DNA of 64,000 bases from Bin87 sp965220505 (GTDB lineage: Bacteria > Chloroflexota > Dehalococcoidia > Lucifugimonadales > UBA3495): NCBI GenBank assembly GCA_965220505.1, contig CBDCQE010000003.1:372001-436000 (forward strand), in the 5' to 3' direction. Shown piece by piece: positions 41,287 to 49,399 of this stretch. Each line of letters begins with the position of its first letter. Positions within the stretch are counted from its first letter, which is position 1. The notes beneath the pieces were generated by a model. That model was not told the origin of the DNA. It saw nothing but the letters and a program-made list of their open reading frames with translations, and ran no database searches. The position numbers and the translations under genes were made by a program.

Positions 41287-42621
41287 ATGCATATTACCGG
41301 ACTGACGGTTGCCGATTTCTTTGTGTTCACCGAGGCGGTGCCACTCGAGTTCGATGAACACGTGAACGTGTTCATCGGGCCGAATGCGTCTGGGAAATCT
41401 ACGATTTTACGAGCGTTACAATACCGGATTGAGTTTGAAGGCAGTTTTGAGTTCCGATTAAGCGAGGATTGGATCAAGGCCGCTAATCGTCATAGCTCCC
41501 GCAGTGGGCAGGATCGCGAAAGTCAGTCCAGTAGTAAAAAGGAGCATTCGGATCTGATTCCGTGGGTTTATTTCCCTGCTACCCGCCTCAGTCTGCCGCT
41601 CACTTTTGACGCTGACGGTATGCAAAAATTGCAATCGCAGGCTCCGGTACTTCTGGATGACGAATTCGAAGAAATCGAGCCAGACCCATTGGAACTAATG
41701 CGTGAATCATCATCGCCATTTCTCTTCGATGGCAGTGGCGTTCATCGATACAATAAAGTGGCCACCGATTTAGTACGTTCCGGAAGACGGTCATCCAGGT
41801 ACATGAGACAGGTTCAGTCGGCTAAAGAAGTAGCTTACCGATGCGTGCAGTCGGTTTGCTCAGACATTTTAGCGGAAGGAAGGATTCCGAGGGATTTCAT
41901 CGAGGATCAACCGGTAGGAGACGGCGGATTATCAATCACCAATGTTCATGACGACATGGGTATCACCACTATAGATCGTACTTTGTGGCCTATCTTCGCA
42001 GGTGACTTAAGCTCTGGAACGCAAGGGACACTGCTATGGATTTGGTACTTGGCTATCGAATTGGTGAATGCTAGGAAAACAATTCCGCGTGCTGATTGGT
42101 ACGAACAACCTGCCATACTGCTCATCGATGAGATCGAGAACCACCTGCATCCCACTTGGCAACGAAGGGTCATTCCGGCGATTCGAAAACATTTCCCAAA
42201 TGTGCAGATTTTCGCCACCACGCACTCGCCCTTTGTGGTGGCCGGGTTGAAGGCGGGGCAGGTACATTTGCTCAACCGGGATGAGAACAACGTCATTACC
42301 ACCACCACTAACACCGATGGCATCATAGGATGGACGGCGGATGAAATCCTGCGGACATTCATGGGTGTTGAGGACCCTACGGATGATGCGACGGCAGCGG
42401 CGGCGCGGGAACTGCGGCAACTGCGCGATGCCGGGCCGCATCCCGATGAACGCGAAGAGGAACAACGCCAGGCGCGGATGCAGGAACTGCGAGAACGGGT
42501 GAACCGGGATGTGCTGGCCGGAAGCGCGCGAGCCGCTGAAGAGGAACGCTTTGCTGAAAACCTGACCCGTATCCTCGAACGCTATCGGCTATCCCGGGAT
42601 CTCAACCAGGAAAACGGTTAG
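41287..42621 (+). CDS. AAA ATPase, Septu PtuA-like, module 1
   Basis: A 444-residue ABC-type/SMC-like ATPase of the AAA_21 kind. Walker A GPNASGKST is at 31-39, the signature LSSGTQGTLLW near 241, Walker B AILLIDEIENHLHP near 276-289, and the H-loop FATTHSPFVV near 310. A charged C-terminal tail of about 90 residues ends RDLNQENG. ATG 41287 has GAGGAGGTG upstream; the frame from 41206 overlaps the GNAT gene and is not used. One base separates it from the HNH gene. ATPase + HNH is the Septu layout, and no retron RT is nearby. C-terminal half nearly the same as in module 2 (46728-48104). Confidence 0.88.
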   Translation: MHITGLTVADFFVFTEAVPLEFDEHVNVFIGPNASGKSTILRALQYRIEFEGSFEFRLSEDWIKAANRHSSRSGQDRESQSSSKKEHSDLIPWVYFPATRLSLPLTFDADGMQKLQSQAPVLLDDEFEEIEPDPLELMRESSSPFLFDGSGVHRYNKVATDLVRSGRRSSRYMRQVQSAKEVAYRCVQSVCSDILAEGRIPRDFIEDQPVGDGGLSITNVHDDMGITTIDRTLWPIFAGDLSSGTQGTLLWIWYLAIELVNARKTIPRADWYEQPAILLIDEIENHLHPTWQRRVIPAIRKHFPNVQIFATTHSPFVVAGLKAGQVHLLNRDENNVITTTTNTDGIIGWTADEILRTFMGVEDPTDDATAAAARELRQLRDAGPHPDEREEEQRQARMQELRERVNRDVLAGSARAAEEERFAENLTRILERYRLSRDLNQENG

Positions 42622-42622
42622 T

Positions 42623-43393
42623 ATGCACACCGTCAATCGACCGGAAGATGCGCCAGACGAGTTAGCCACTCTTGCCAATAGTGGCGGCGATGATTTTGGG
42701 CTGTTAGCCCATCCGCTGGATGGAGCTTTTGAGGGAGTCTGCGCGTACTGCGAGCGGACCACCCGCGATGACGACTCCGACCTGATTACCAGATTTTTCT
42801 TCTGCGACCATTTCAGGCCGCGCCATTTGCTGTGTCATCATGACTCGGCAGTAGGACAGTGCGTTGACTGCCCGCCACCCCATTCCGCTGATTGTCTGAT
42901 ATATGAGTGGAGCAATCTGGTGTACACCTGCCAGTCCTGCGCCGACGCCAAAGGCGGCCAGTGGCCCCGCCCGGGTGATAGTGCCGATGGCTACATCAAT
43001 CCTGCCGGCGCCATCAATGCCGCTGATGTGCCTGAGCGCGTTTTCGCTTATAGTATTAACACTGGTAGAATCTTGGTGCGAGACGGTATAAGCGGGGTTG
43101 CACGCAATAATGCCCAGCGCACCATAGATGATTTGGCCCTCAACGCTCCATGCGGCCCCCGGCATCAAAACACCCGATACGCTGCTAAAGGCCGGCGCGT
43201 TGATTTGGCCGAAAGGCGTCAAACCTGGGTAGAGGGACTGCGGCACATCCTTAACAATATTCCAAATAGTGACGAGGATGCGTTGCGCTTTGTAATCGGT
43301 GAACATATCCATCCAAGTTGCCGATTTTCGTCAATCTGCCTCCAGTTCATTCAAGAATCAGGATATGGCGGGTACTTGGTGCCAACTAATTAA
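42623..43393 (+). CDS. HNH endonuclease, Septu PtuB-like, module 1
   Basis: A 256-residue HNH nuclease. Zinc cysteines are C40-A-Y-C43 and C103-Q-S-C106; the HNH histidine is in CDHFRPRH (about 61-68), and the Asn in SNLVYTCQSC (about 97-106), followed by ADAKGGQWP. An extra cysteine-containing loop (QCVDCPPPHSADC, about 79-91) sits between them. The start follows the ATPase stop by one base, so translation is coupled. In Septu the nuclease cuts DNA or RNA after phage triggers the ATPase. The last 8 bases overlap the convergent VOC gene. Confidence 0.85.
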   Translation: MHTVNRPEDAPDELATLANSGGDDFGLLAHPLDGAFEGVCAYCERTTRDDDSDLITRFFFCDHFRPRHLLCHHDSAVGQCVDCPPPHSADCLIYEWSNLVYTCQSCADAKGGQWPRPGDSADGYINPAGAINAADVPERVFAYSINTGRILVRDGISGVARNNAQRTIDDLALNAPCGPRHQNTRYAAKGRRVDLAERRQTWVEGLRHILNNIPNSDEDALRFVIGEHIHPSCRFSSICLQFIQESGYGGYLVPTN

Positions 43394-43742
43394 TCGGCCG
43401 CGCAAAGCTGATCTCGTGCCCGTCCGGGTCGGTGATGTGGTAGTAGCGCTCCCGCCAGGGGGCGTCGGCCGGTTCGCCGTCGGGAGTGTAGCCGGTGTCA
43501 ACCATGCGGCGATGGTGGGCATCCACGTCGTCGACGTAGAGGATGCAGCGCCCCCACCAGCGCACGTCGGCGTCGGTTGACAGGATCAGGTTCAGGTAGC
43601 CGTCGCCGACGCTGAGCGAGGTGAATGACGCCTCCGGCCCGCCGTACAGGATGGGGATGCCCGCTCCGTCGTGGTAGAAGGCCACCGACCTGGCCATGTC
43701 GCGCACCGCCAGCGTTATCGCGCTGATACTCTGTACCGTCAT
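43386..43742 (-). CDS. VOC-superfamily (glyoxalase/bleomycin-resistance-like) protein
   Basis: A 118-residue single-domain VOC protein. It starts with SAITLAVRDMARSVAFYHD and ends with YYHITDPDGHEISFARP, giving metal-ligand positions of the paired beta-alpha-beta-beta-beta motifs. ATG 43742 (TVQSISAIT) has GGGAG upstream; the frame to 43811 is not conserved. Dimer expected for one active site. Substrate unknown. It lies between module 1 and larE on the opposite strand. Confidence 0.85.
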   Translation of the reverse strand: MTVQSISAITLAVRDMARSVAFYHDGAGIPILYGGPEASFTSLSVGDGYLNLILSTDADVRWWGRCILYVDDVDAHHRRMVDTGYTPDGEPADAPWRERYYHITDPDGHEISFARPIN

Positions 43743-43819
43743 CGTTAGTCTCCCGGCAATGCGCAAAACCCGTTGTAGTAGAATGATCCGAAACCGGTTG
43801 GGGATTGCCAAAAGGGATT

Positions 43820-44671
43820 ATGTCAAAATTCGACCATCAGCGCATAGACGCGGCTCCGGATTGCCTGCACCGGCTGGAATCGATCCTGCGGGAGATGGGA
43901 TCGGTCATCGTTGCCTACTCGGGCGGCGTTGACAGCGCCCTGCTCGCGGTGGCCGCGCATCGCGCGTTGGGCCAAAGCGCCCTGGCCGTCACCGCCATCT
44001 CGCCGGCACTGGCCGCCCGCGACCTGGGCGACGCGGAGATGGTGGCGAGGGAGTTCGGGATCAACCATCGCGTCATTCACACCGACGAATTGCAGCGGGA
44101 GGGCTACGTCGCCAACTCGCCACAGCGATGCTATTTCTGCAAGACGGAGCTGTACGACCAACTTGCTGCCCTGTCCGCCGCTGAAGGCTTCCAATGGATC
44201 GCCAACGGCGCCAACACCGACGACCTGGGCGATTACCGCCCCGGCATGACCGCCGCCGCCGAGCACAACATCCGCAGTCCCATGGTGGAAGCGGGCATGG
44301 ACAAGGCCCAGGTGCGCGCCGCTGCCCTCTGGCTGGGCGTGCCGCTGTGGGACAAGCCGGCCCAGCCGTGCCTGTCGTCACGCATCCCCTACGGAACTCC
44401 CGTGACCGTCGAGTCCCTGCGGCGCATCGAGGCGGCCGAGGACATCCTGCGCGATCTGGGCCTGCGGGAAGTTCGCGCCCGCCACCACGACAAGCTGTGC
44501 CGCATCGAGGTGGGCGCCGACGAGATGGAACTGGCCTTCGTTCACCGCGACGAAATCACCCGCCAACTGAAAGCCCTGGGTTACCTCTGGGTCTCCCTGG
44601 ACCTCAGCGGCCTGCGCTCCGGCAGCCTCAACGACGTGCTCCGCGTAAGCGCCGCCAACTCGCGGGCATGA
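43820..44671 (+). CDS. larE: ATP-dependent sacrificial sulfur transferase LarE
   Basis: A 283-residue PP-loop enzyme of nickel-pincer nucleotide (NPN) cofactor synthesis; it adenylates and sulfurates pyridinium-dicarboxylate mononucleotide. The PP-loop is SGGVDS at 34-39. C104-Y-F-C107 and Cys184 (in QPCLSSRIPYG) match conserved LarE cysteines; the last corresponds to the sacrificial sulfur donor Cys in Lactiplantibacillus. ATG 43820 follows AAGGGATT. Its stop overlaps the larC start (ATGA). larB is not in the window. Confidence 0.9.
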   Translation: MSKFDHQRIDAAPDCLHRLESILREMGSVIVAYSGGVDSALLAVAAHRALGQSALAVTAISPALAARDLGDAEMVAREFGINHRVIHTDELQREGYVANSPQRCYFCKTELYDQLAALSAAEGFQWIANGANTDDLGDYRPGMTAAAEHNIRSPMVEAGMDKAQVRAAALWLGVPLWDKPAQPCLSSRIPYGTPVTVESLRRIEAAEDILRDLGLREVRARHHDKLCRIEVGADEMELAFVHRDEITRQLKALGYLWVSLDLSGLRSGSLNDVLRVSAANSRA

Positions 44672-45933
44672 AAACCGCGTTCATCCAGTCCGTCGGCGGC
44701 GCCAGCGGGGACATGCTCCTCGGCGCGCTGCTGGATGCCGGTCTGCCCCCGGATGCGGTGCGCACAGTCGTCGACGCCCTCGGCATCCCCGGCGTCGACA
44801 TCGGCACGTCCATCGAGACCCGCTGCGAGGTTCGCGGCACCCGAGCTCTGGTGGACGTATCGGCGGCGGCGCGCTACTCACCGCAGCAGATGCTGGATGC
44901 CGTGGCAGGCGCGGCGGGACTGTCAGAACGAACGCGGGAGCGAGCCGCGGCGGTCCTGAAGGCGCTGTTTGCAGCGGAGGCGCGAGTCCACGGCGACGAG
45001 CCCGACCAGATCCACCTCCACGAGTTGGGCACCGCCGATACCCTGGTTGACGTCGTTGGCGTCGTGCATGGGTTGGAGCAACTTGGTGTCGAGCGGGTCT
45101 GCGCATCGCCGCTGGTGCTGGGTGAACCCGGTGGTCCGCGGCGGCCGGGAGGCTACAGCAACCCCGCGCCAGCTACCCTGGAGATCATCGCGGCGGCCGG
45201 CGCGCCCGTGGCTCCGGAGCGGCAGTTTCACGCCGGGGTCGGTGAGCTGACCACGCCCACGGGCGCGGCGTTGATTACAACGCTGGCCGATGAGTTCCGC
45301 CAACCGGCAATGACCCTGGATCGTATCGGCGTCGGCGTCGGCGGCAAAGACCCGGCCGCCTTCCCCAACGTGCTGCGGTTGTGGCTGGGCGAAATCGTCC
45401 CTTCCCACCATTCCCATCCATCCTCCCGTCATTCCCGCGAAAGCGGGAATCCACAGGCCGGCGATGACGCCGCCCAACCCTTCGCCCGTTGGCAGGACAA
45501 CGTCGTATTGCTGGAAACCAACCTGGACAACGCCACCGGCGAGCAGTTGGGTTTCGCCATGGAGCGCCTCTTCGAGGCCGGCGCCCTGGACGTCTGGCAC
45601 ACGCCGATCCAGATGAAAAAGAACCGCCCCGGCATTCTGCTATCCGCCCTGGCCCCGGCCAACCTGGAATCCCGGCTGGCGGAGGCGTTCCTGCGGGACA
45701 CGCCGACGCTGGGCGTCCGCGTCCGCCCGGTGGGTCGCTACGTGGCCGACCGGGACACCGTAACGGTGGAGACGGAGTACGGGCCAATGCGGGTCAAGCG
45801 AAAGTGGCTGGGCGGCGAGGTGGTCAGCGCGGCGCCGGAGTACGAGGACGTTGCGGCAGCGGCACGGGAGGCCGGGGTGGATTGGAGCGCGGTGGCCGAA
45901 GCATCTGCCTCAGCGCACTTGGACACCCAGTGA
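44668..45933 (+). CDS. larC: Nickel-insertion protein LarC carrying an in-frame REP-like insertion
   Basis: A 421-residue protein that inserts nickel into the NPN precursor (CTP-dependent cyclometallase). The N-terminal part has the GGASGDMLLGALLDAG start and HLHELGTADTLVDVVG near 113. The C-terminal part has VVLLETNLDNATGEQLGFAME and IQMKKNRPGILLSAL. Here both parts are one chain, unlike the frameshifted larC1/larC2 of lactobacilli. Between them (about residues 246-268) there is HSHPSSRHSRESGNPQAGDD, of which SRHSRESGNP is encoded by a palindrome at 45431-45450. The last 24 bases overlap the convergent HNH gene. Confidence 0.9.
   Translation: MKTAFIQSVGGASGDMLLGALLDAGLPPDAVRTVVDALGIPGVDIGTSIETRCEVRGTRALVDVSAAARYSPQQMLDAVAGAAGLSERTRERAAAVLKALFAAEARVHGDEPDQIHLHELGTADTLVDVVGVVHGLEQLGVERVCASPLVLGEPGGPRRPGGYSNPAPATLEIIAAAGAPVAPERQFHAGVGELTTPTGAALITTLADEFRQPAMTLDRIGVGVGGKDPAAFPNVLRLWLGEIVPSHHSHPSSRHSRESGNPQAGDDAAQPFARWQDNVVLLETNLDNATGEQLGFAMERLFEAGALDVWHTPIQMKKNRPGILLSALAPANLESRLAEAFLRDTPTLGVRVRPVGRYVADRDTVTVETEYGPMRVKRKWLGGEVVSAAPEYEDVAAAAREAGVDWSAVAEASASAHLDTQ
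45431..45450. repeat. REP-like palindrome inside larC
   Basis: ATTCCCGC (45431-45438) and GCGGGAAT (45443-45450) enclose GAAA, flanked by CGTC and CCACAGG. Same family as 2656-2675, opposite orientation. It is read through without a frameshift. Confidence 0.85.
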
Positions 45934-46725
45934 CCCGGCAAATGCCGCCACATAGGTTGAGAACGGCTGGTCCGGCTGCGTATACCTGTTCAGTTCGGAT
46001 CTTGCAGTGTTGATATCCGCGTACATGTCGCCGATAGCGGCCTCAATGTGATTGATCAGTTCGTCCAGGTAAGTGTTCCTGAGATGCGGGAGCCGTTCGT
46101 CTCCGCTCCCGCTGTTGTTTGAGTCGGAGTTCAAGTCGAAATCCTCGATAGTACGGTCGGCTCGCCACCAGTCGCTGGGTGATTGGTTTGGCGAAGGTAT
46201 TATCTGGCCTGGCACTAAATCGTCGATGTTAGCAACGTCCCCCTCGTCTTCGCCGAAGCCAAGGTAGTATTGGAAAAACGCCTCCGGTGGCCGTTGGCCC
46301 GCCACGAGATTGGGGTTGACGTAACTGTACGATTCATCGTAGTCATCGGATGGGCCCGGCCACTTCTCTCCCTTTTGACAATCGCAGCGCTGACAAGCGT
46401 ACACCAAGTTAGACCACGTCAACCATTCAGAAGGAAAGGAAGAGCGGGGGCGGAAGTGTTCGATAACCGTCACCGTGTCGGTGCAATCCTGCTCACAGTA
46501 TCCGCAAATCCCTGAGAAAGCGATCCGGAGGTCGTTCCGGATTGCTTGGCGAATGTTTTCGCCGTCGAGCCCCTGCAAATGTTCCGTACAACAGGGAGCG
46601 GGTAGCGTGTTGCGGCAATCTCTGACACGCATGCCAGCAACGTCGTAGAGTTCGTCCCAGCTGTCATAGCGACAGCGAATAGCAATAAAGAATTCGGGCT
46701 CTGTCGAGCGCGGTACGCCGTGCAT
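45910..46725 (-). CDS. HNH endonuclease, Septu PtuB-like, module 2
   Basis: A 271-residue HNH nuclease. Zinc cysteines C74-G-Y-C77 and C111-Q-R-C114; HNH histidine in VIEHFRPRSSFP (89-90), Asn in WSNLVYACQRC; then QKGEKWPGP. Compared with module 1 it has a longer N-terminal part (73 residues with IRQAIRNDLRIAFSGICGYC) and lacks the extra cysteine loop. The C-terminal part is unrelated in sequence. The start lies 2 bases after the ATPase stop. Its end overlaps larC by 24 bases tail to tail. Confidence 0.85.
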   Translation of the reverse strand: MHGVPRSTEPEFFIAIRCRYDSWDELYDVAGMRVRDCRNTLPAPCCTEHLQGLDGENIRQAIRNDLRIAFSGICGYCEQDCTDTVTVIEHFRPRSSFPSEWLTWSNLVYACQRCDCQKGEKWPGPSDDYDESYSYVNPNLVAGQRPPEAFFQYYLGFGEDEGDVANIDDLVPGQIIPSPNQSPSDWWRADRTIEDFDLNSDSNNSGSGDERLPHLRNTYLDELINHIEAAIGDMYADINTARSELNRYTQPDQPFSTYVAAFAGSLGVQVR

Positions 46726-46727
46726 AG

Positions 46728-48104
46728 CTAGCCGTTGTCCTGGTTCAGTTCTTCTTCTTGCCGGCGGCGATCCATCGCATCCCGGAATCGTCTGGCGAAA
46801 TCCTCGCGCCGGCGAGCCATCGGGCCTCCAGCCAGCAGGTCCCGGTCCACCAGGCGGCGTAGCTGCTGCATGCGTTTTTGGCGCTCCGCTTCCTCGCGCT
46901 CGTCCGCTCGCGGCCCTTCATTTCGCAGTTGCCGCAGCTCTGCGGCGTTCCGGGCCGTTTCATCATCGGTCGGGTCATCCACCCCCATCATCGTCCGCAA
47001 AATCTCATCCGACGTCCACCCCACGATGTCTTCGGTGTTGGTGCTGGCCGTAACGACTCCGTTCTCGTCCCGGTTGAGCAGGTGAACCTGGCCTTTCTTC
47101 AATCCGGCCACTACAAAAGGCGAGTGCGTGGTGGCGAAGATCTGCAAGCCGGGGAAATGCTCCAGCAGGGCGGGAATGACGCGGCGCTGCCAAGTGGGAT
47201 GCAGATGGTTTTCGATTTCGTCGATGAGGAGGATAGCGGGTTGCTTTTCCCATTCATCCGCAAAGCCGTAGTGATGGAGCATTTTGAACGCCAACCACTG
47301 AATCCACAGTAGTGTTCCTTCGGTTCCAGAACTGAGGTGCCCTATGTATATTGGCCCAGAATCGAGGTCACGTGCGGGCTTTTCTCGTGCCGGGTAGTTA
47401 TTGAAGTTGGGAACGTCACTTGTGCTTATTGCCGCGCCGCGTAGGACCAGTGGTTGCTCTAGATCACCTGCTGGGTCATCATGATAATCTACGGCATCGG
47501 ATGCTGTTCTGTAATGACGGGTAGTAGTATCGTTGATCACCTCTTGGCAAATCTTTTTGCTGCATTCTACGGCTACTTCAATGGCTCTCCTAATGCCAAG
47601 GCGCTTCATGAGACTGACCAAGTCTGGCTGATTCTTCTGCGCGTCCCTCGCAAATGCATCTAATGCTTTCAACGTTTGGGAACCACTGAACGGACCAGAC
47701 AAAACCTCGAGGACAGTTTGGTATCTTTCACCGTCAGTATGCGGCACAGCTATACCTGGTAACCCATTTCTTACCGAGTTCAAGTGCACAACTGCTGGAT
47801 TGCCCACCTGGCGGTTACCGAACCAATCCCAGCTTCCTGCTATGATGTTATGATCCGGGTCCTCTTCGTCAACAATATCATCAAAATCAAATTCAGTCAT
47901 ATCGTCCATGTAGAAATCATCCGACGGCCTCTTTGCCTCGCTTTCTCCGTCCAGAACCTCGAAATACCGCGCCAGTGCCATCAACACCGTGCTTTTACCG
48001 GACGCGTTTGGGCCGACGAACACGTTCACGTGCTCATCAAACTTGAACTTGATACGCTGGGTCAACGGCGGAACGTCGCCGAACCACATTCCGATCAGGT
48101 GCAT
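46728..48104 (-). CDS. AAA ATPase, Septu PtuA-like, module 2
   Basis: A 458-residue ATPase. Walker A GPNASGKST is at 31-39, LSSGTEGTLLW near 253, Walker B AILLIDEIENHLHP near 290, and FATTHSPFVV near 325, followed by a charged tail ending ELNQDNG. From the signature motif on it is nearly the same as module 1 (shared blocks include HLHPTWQRRVIPA and GWTSDEILRTMMGV), but residues about 45-240 share no visible similarity. It starts at MHLIG with no strong ribosome site. It forms a two-gene operon with its HNH partner. Confidence 0.88.
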   Translation of the reverse strand: MHLIGMWFGDVPPLTQRIKFKFDEHVNVFVGPNASGKSTVLMALARYFEVLDGESEAKRPSDDFYMDDMTEFDFDDIVDEEDPDHNIIAGSWDWFGNRQVGNPAVVHLNSVRNGLPGIAVPHTDGERYQTVLEVLSGPFSGSQTLKALDAFARDAQKNQPDLVSLMKRLGIRRAIEVAVECSKKICQEVINDTTTRHYRTASDAVDYHDDPAGDLEQPLVLRGAAISTSDVPNFNNYPAREKPARDLDSGPIYIGHLSSGTEGTLLWIQWLAFKMLHHYGFADEWEKQPAILLIDEIENHLHPTWQRRVIPALLEHFPGLQIFATTHSPFVVAGLKKGQVHLLNRDENGVVTASTNTEDIVGWTSDEILRTMMGVDDPTDDETARNAAELRQLRNEGPRADEREEAERQKRMQQLRRLVDRDLLAGGPMARRREDFARRFRDAMDRRRQEEELNQDNG

Positions 48105-48138
48105 CGTCTCAATCCCCTACGCATCATTCTAACCCAAA

Positions 48139-48159
48139 ATCCTGTCTATCCTGTGCATC
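48139..48159 (-). repeat. Dispersed 25-bp repeat, copy E
   Basis: On the minus strand GATGCACAGGATAGACAGGA then T. It lies between the DUF362 stop and the ATPase start. Confidence 0.7.
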
Positions 48160-48171
48160 TCTGGACAAAAC

Positions 48172-49311
48172 CTAATAGCTCTCCCACAGCCGCCCCCACT
48201 CCGTCTTCAGCGCCTTGCGCACCCTGCCTTTCCCAATCGTGTTCAGCCAGTAGCCGTTGTGGTAGAGGTTGCTGGCGGTGTAGGCCCAGGCGGCGATGGG
48301 GGAGCGGAGGAGGGCGTTTTCCAGGGGCTTGAGGGGACCCCAGTAGATCATTTTCTGGCCGCGGCTGGCGAAGGTGTTCTCGTTGTCGGCGAAGTTCCAG
48401 TTGACGCGGCTGATGTCGGGCTCGTCGCCCACCACTTCGATGTCGCGCAGGTCGCCGACGCCCAGGCCGCGCTCGTGGGCCAGGCGGATGAACCGGAGGG
48501 ACAGTGGGTCGAAACCCATCATCGAGGCGACCACGGCGTCCACGGCCACCTGGTCGGCGCCGGCCACGATGCGGTTCTTGATATGCCAACGCATGGCGCG
48601 AGGGCCGGGGCCGTCGCCGGCGAAGGTGCCGTCGGTGACGGCGAAGATGCCGGGGTGGATCTCCTGCTGGATGGCCAACAGGTCCACCAACGTTTCGTGG
48701 ATGACCGAGTGGGTCCAGTGGCGCTTGCGGTGGAGCAGGCCGCCAAAGGCGTTCTTCATGGCGCCGGTCATGGTGGTGAAGACGTGGGTCTTCATGGTGG
48801 GCAGGTGGACGATGTTCTTGCCGGAGAAGATTTCGGGTATCTCGATGCCCTCGGGATAGATGTCGTCCAGCACCAGCATTTCGGCTTTGGGCTCGTAGCG
48901 CACCCACGGCTCCGGCGGCGTGTCCAGGTGCACGGTGCGCAGGCTGTACTTGTCCTGCACCGGCTTGTGTTTGTTGTTGACCTCACCCTCAAAGGAGTCG
49001 ACGACTACGGTGCCGTTGTGGGCGGCGATGAGGTCGCGGTGGCCCATGTTCTGCAACCCGACGATTGCTCCTTCCAACTGCCACGGGGTGGTGGAGCAGC
49101 CGGGGTACCAGTGCTGCCAGGAGATGTTGATCTTCAGCAGCGTTTCGTGCTCAGGCGACAGGACGGACTCCGCGCCGGCCAGCCGCATGGCACGCTCCAC
49201 ATCGGCGAGCACCGTCTGCGGCGTGGTGGCGACCACCGATACGACCGGAGTCCCCGTGCGATGAGCCCCCGCCGATTGCGCAACCGTACCCAAATGTTCA
49301 ACTGTGGTCAT
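48172..49311 (-). CDS. DUF362-domain protein
   Basis: A 379-residue protein of the DUF362 family. Characteristic parts: VLLKINISWQ-like (LLKINISWQHWYPGCSTTPW) near 58-77, then IVHLPTMKTHVFTTMTGAMK near 167-186, NAFGGLLHRKRHWTH, and VTDGTFAGDGPGPR near 225. The ferredoxin-like iron-sulfur domain found in some members is absent. Biochemical role of the family is not established. ATG 49311 is used; a TTG lies one codon earlier. Flanked by repeats E, F and G. Confidence 0.85.
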   Translation of the reverse strand: MTTVEHLGTVAQSAGAHRTGTPVVSVVATTPQTVLADVERAMRLAGAESVLSPEHETLLKINISWQHWYPGCSTTPWQLEGAIVGLQNMGHRDLIAAHNGTVVVDSFEGEVNNKHKPVQDKYSLRTVHLDTPPEPWVRYEPKAEMLVLDDIYPEGIEIPEIFSGKNIVHLPTMKTHVFTTMTGAMKNAFGGLLHRKRHWTHSVIHETLVDLLAIQQEIHPGIFAVTDGTFAGDGPGPRAMRWHIKNRIVAGADQVAVDAVVASMMGFDPLSLRFIRLAHERGLGVGDLRDIEVVGDEPDISRVNWNFADNENTFASRGQKMIYWGPLKPLENALLRSPIAAWAYTASNLYHNGYWLNTIGKGRVRKALKTEWGRLWESY

Positions 49312-49333
49312 CAAGCATCACCATTTTTATTCA

Positions 49334-49395
49334 CATGGATGTACAGGATAGACAGGATAATGACATGATCATCCCGTTCATCCTGTCTATCCATG
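49334..49395. repeat. Dispersed 25-bp repeat, copies F and G as an inverted pair
   Basis: Copy F (49334-49358, CATGGATGTACAGGATAGAC then AGGAT) faces copy G (49371-49395). The inner arms GGATAGACAGGAT (49346-49358) and ATCCTGTCTATCC (49380-49392) are perfect complements, so the pair forms a hairpin between two minus-strand genes. Confidence 0.8.
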
Positions 49396-49399
49396 CCGA

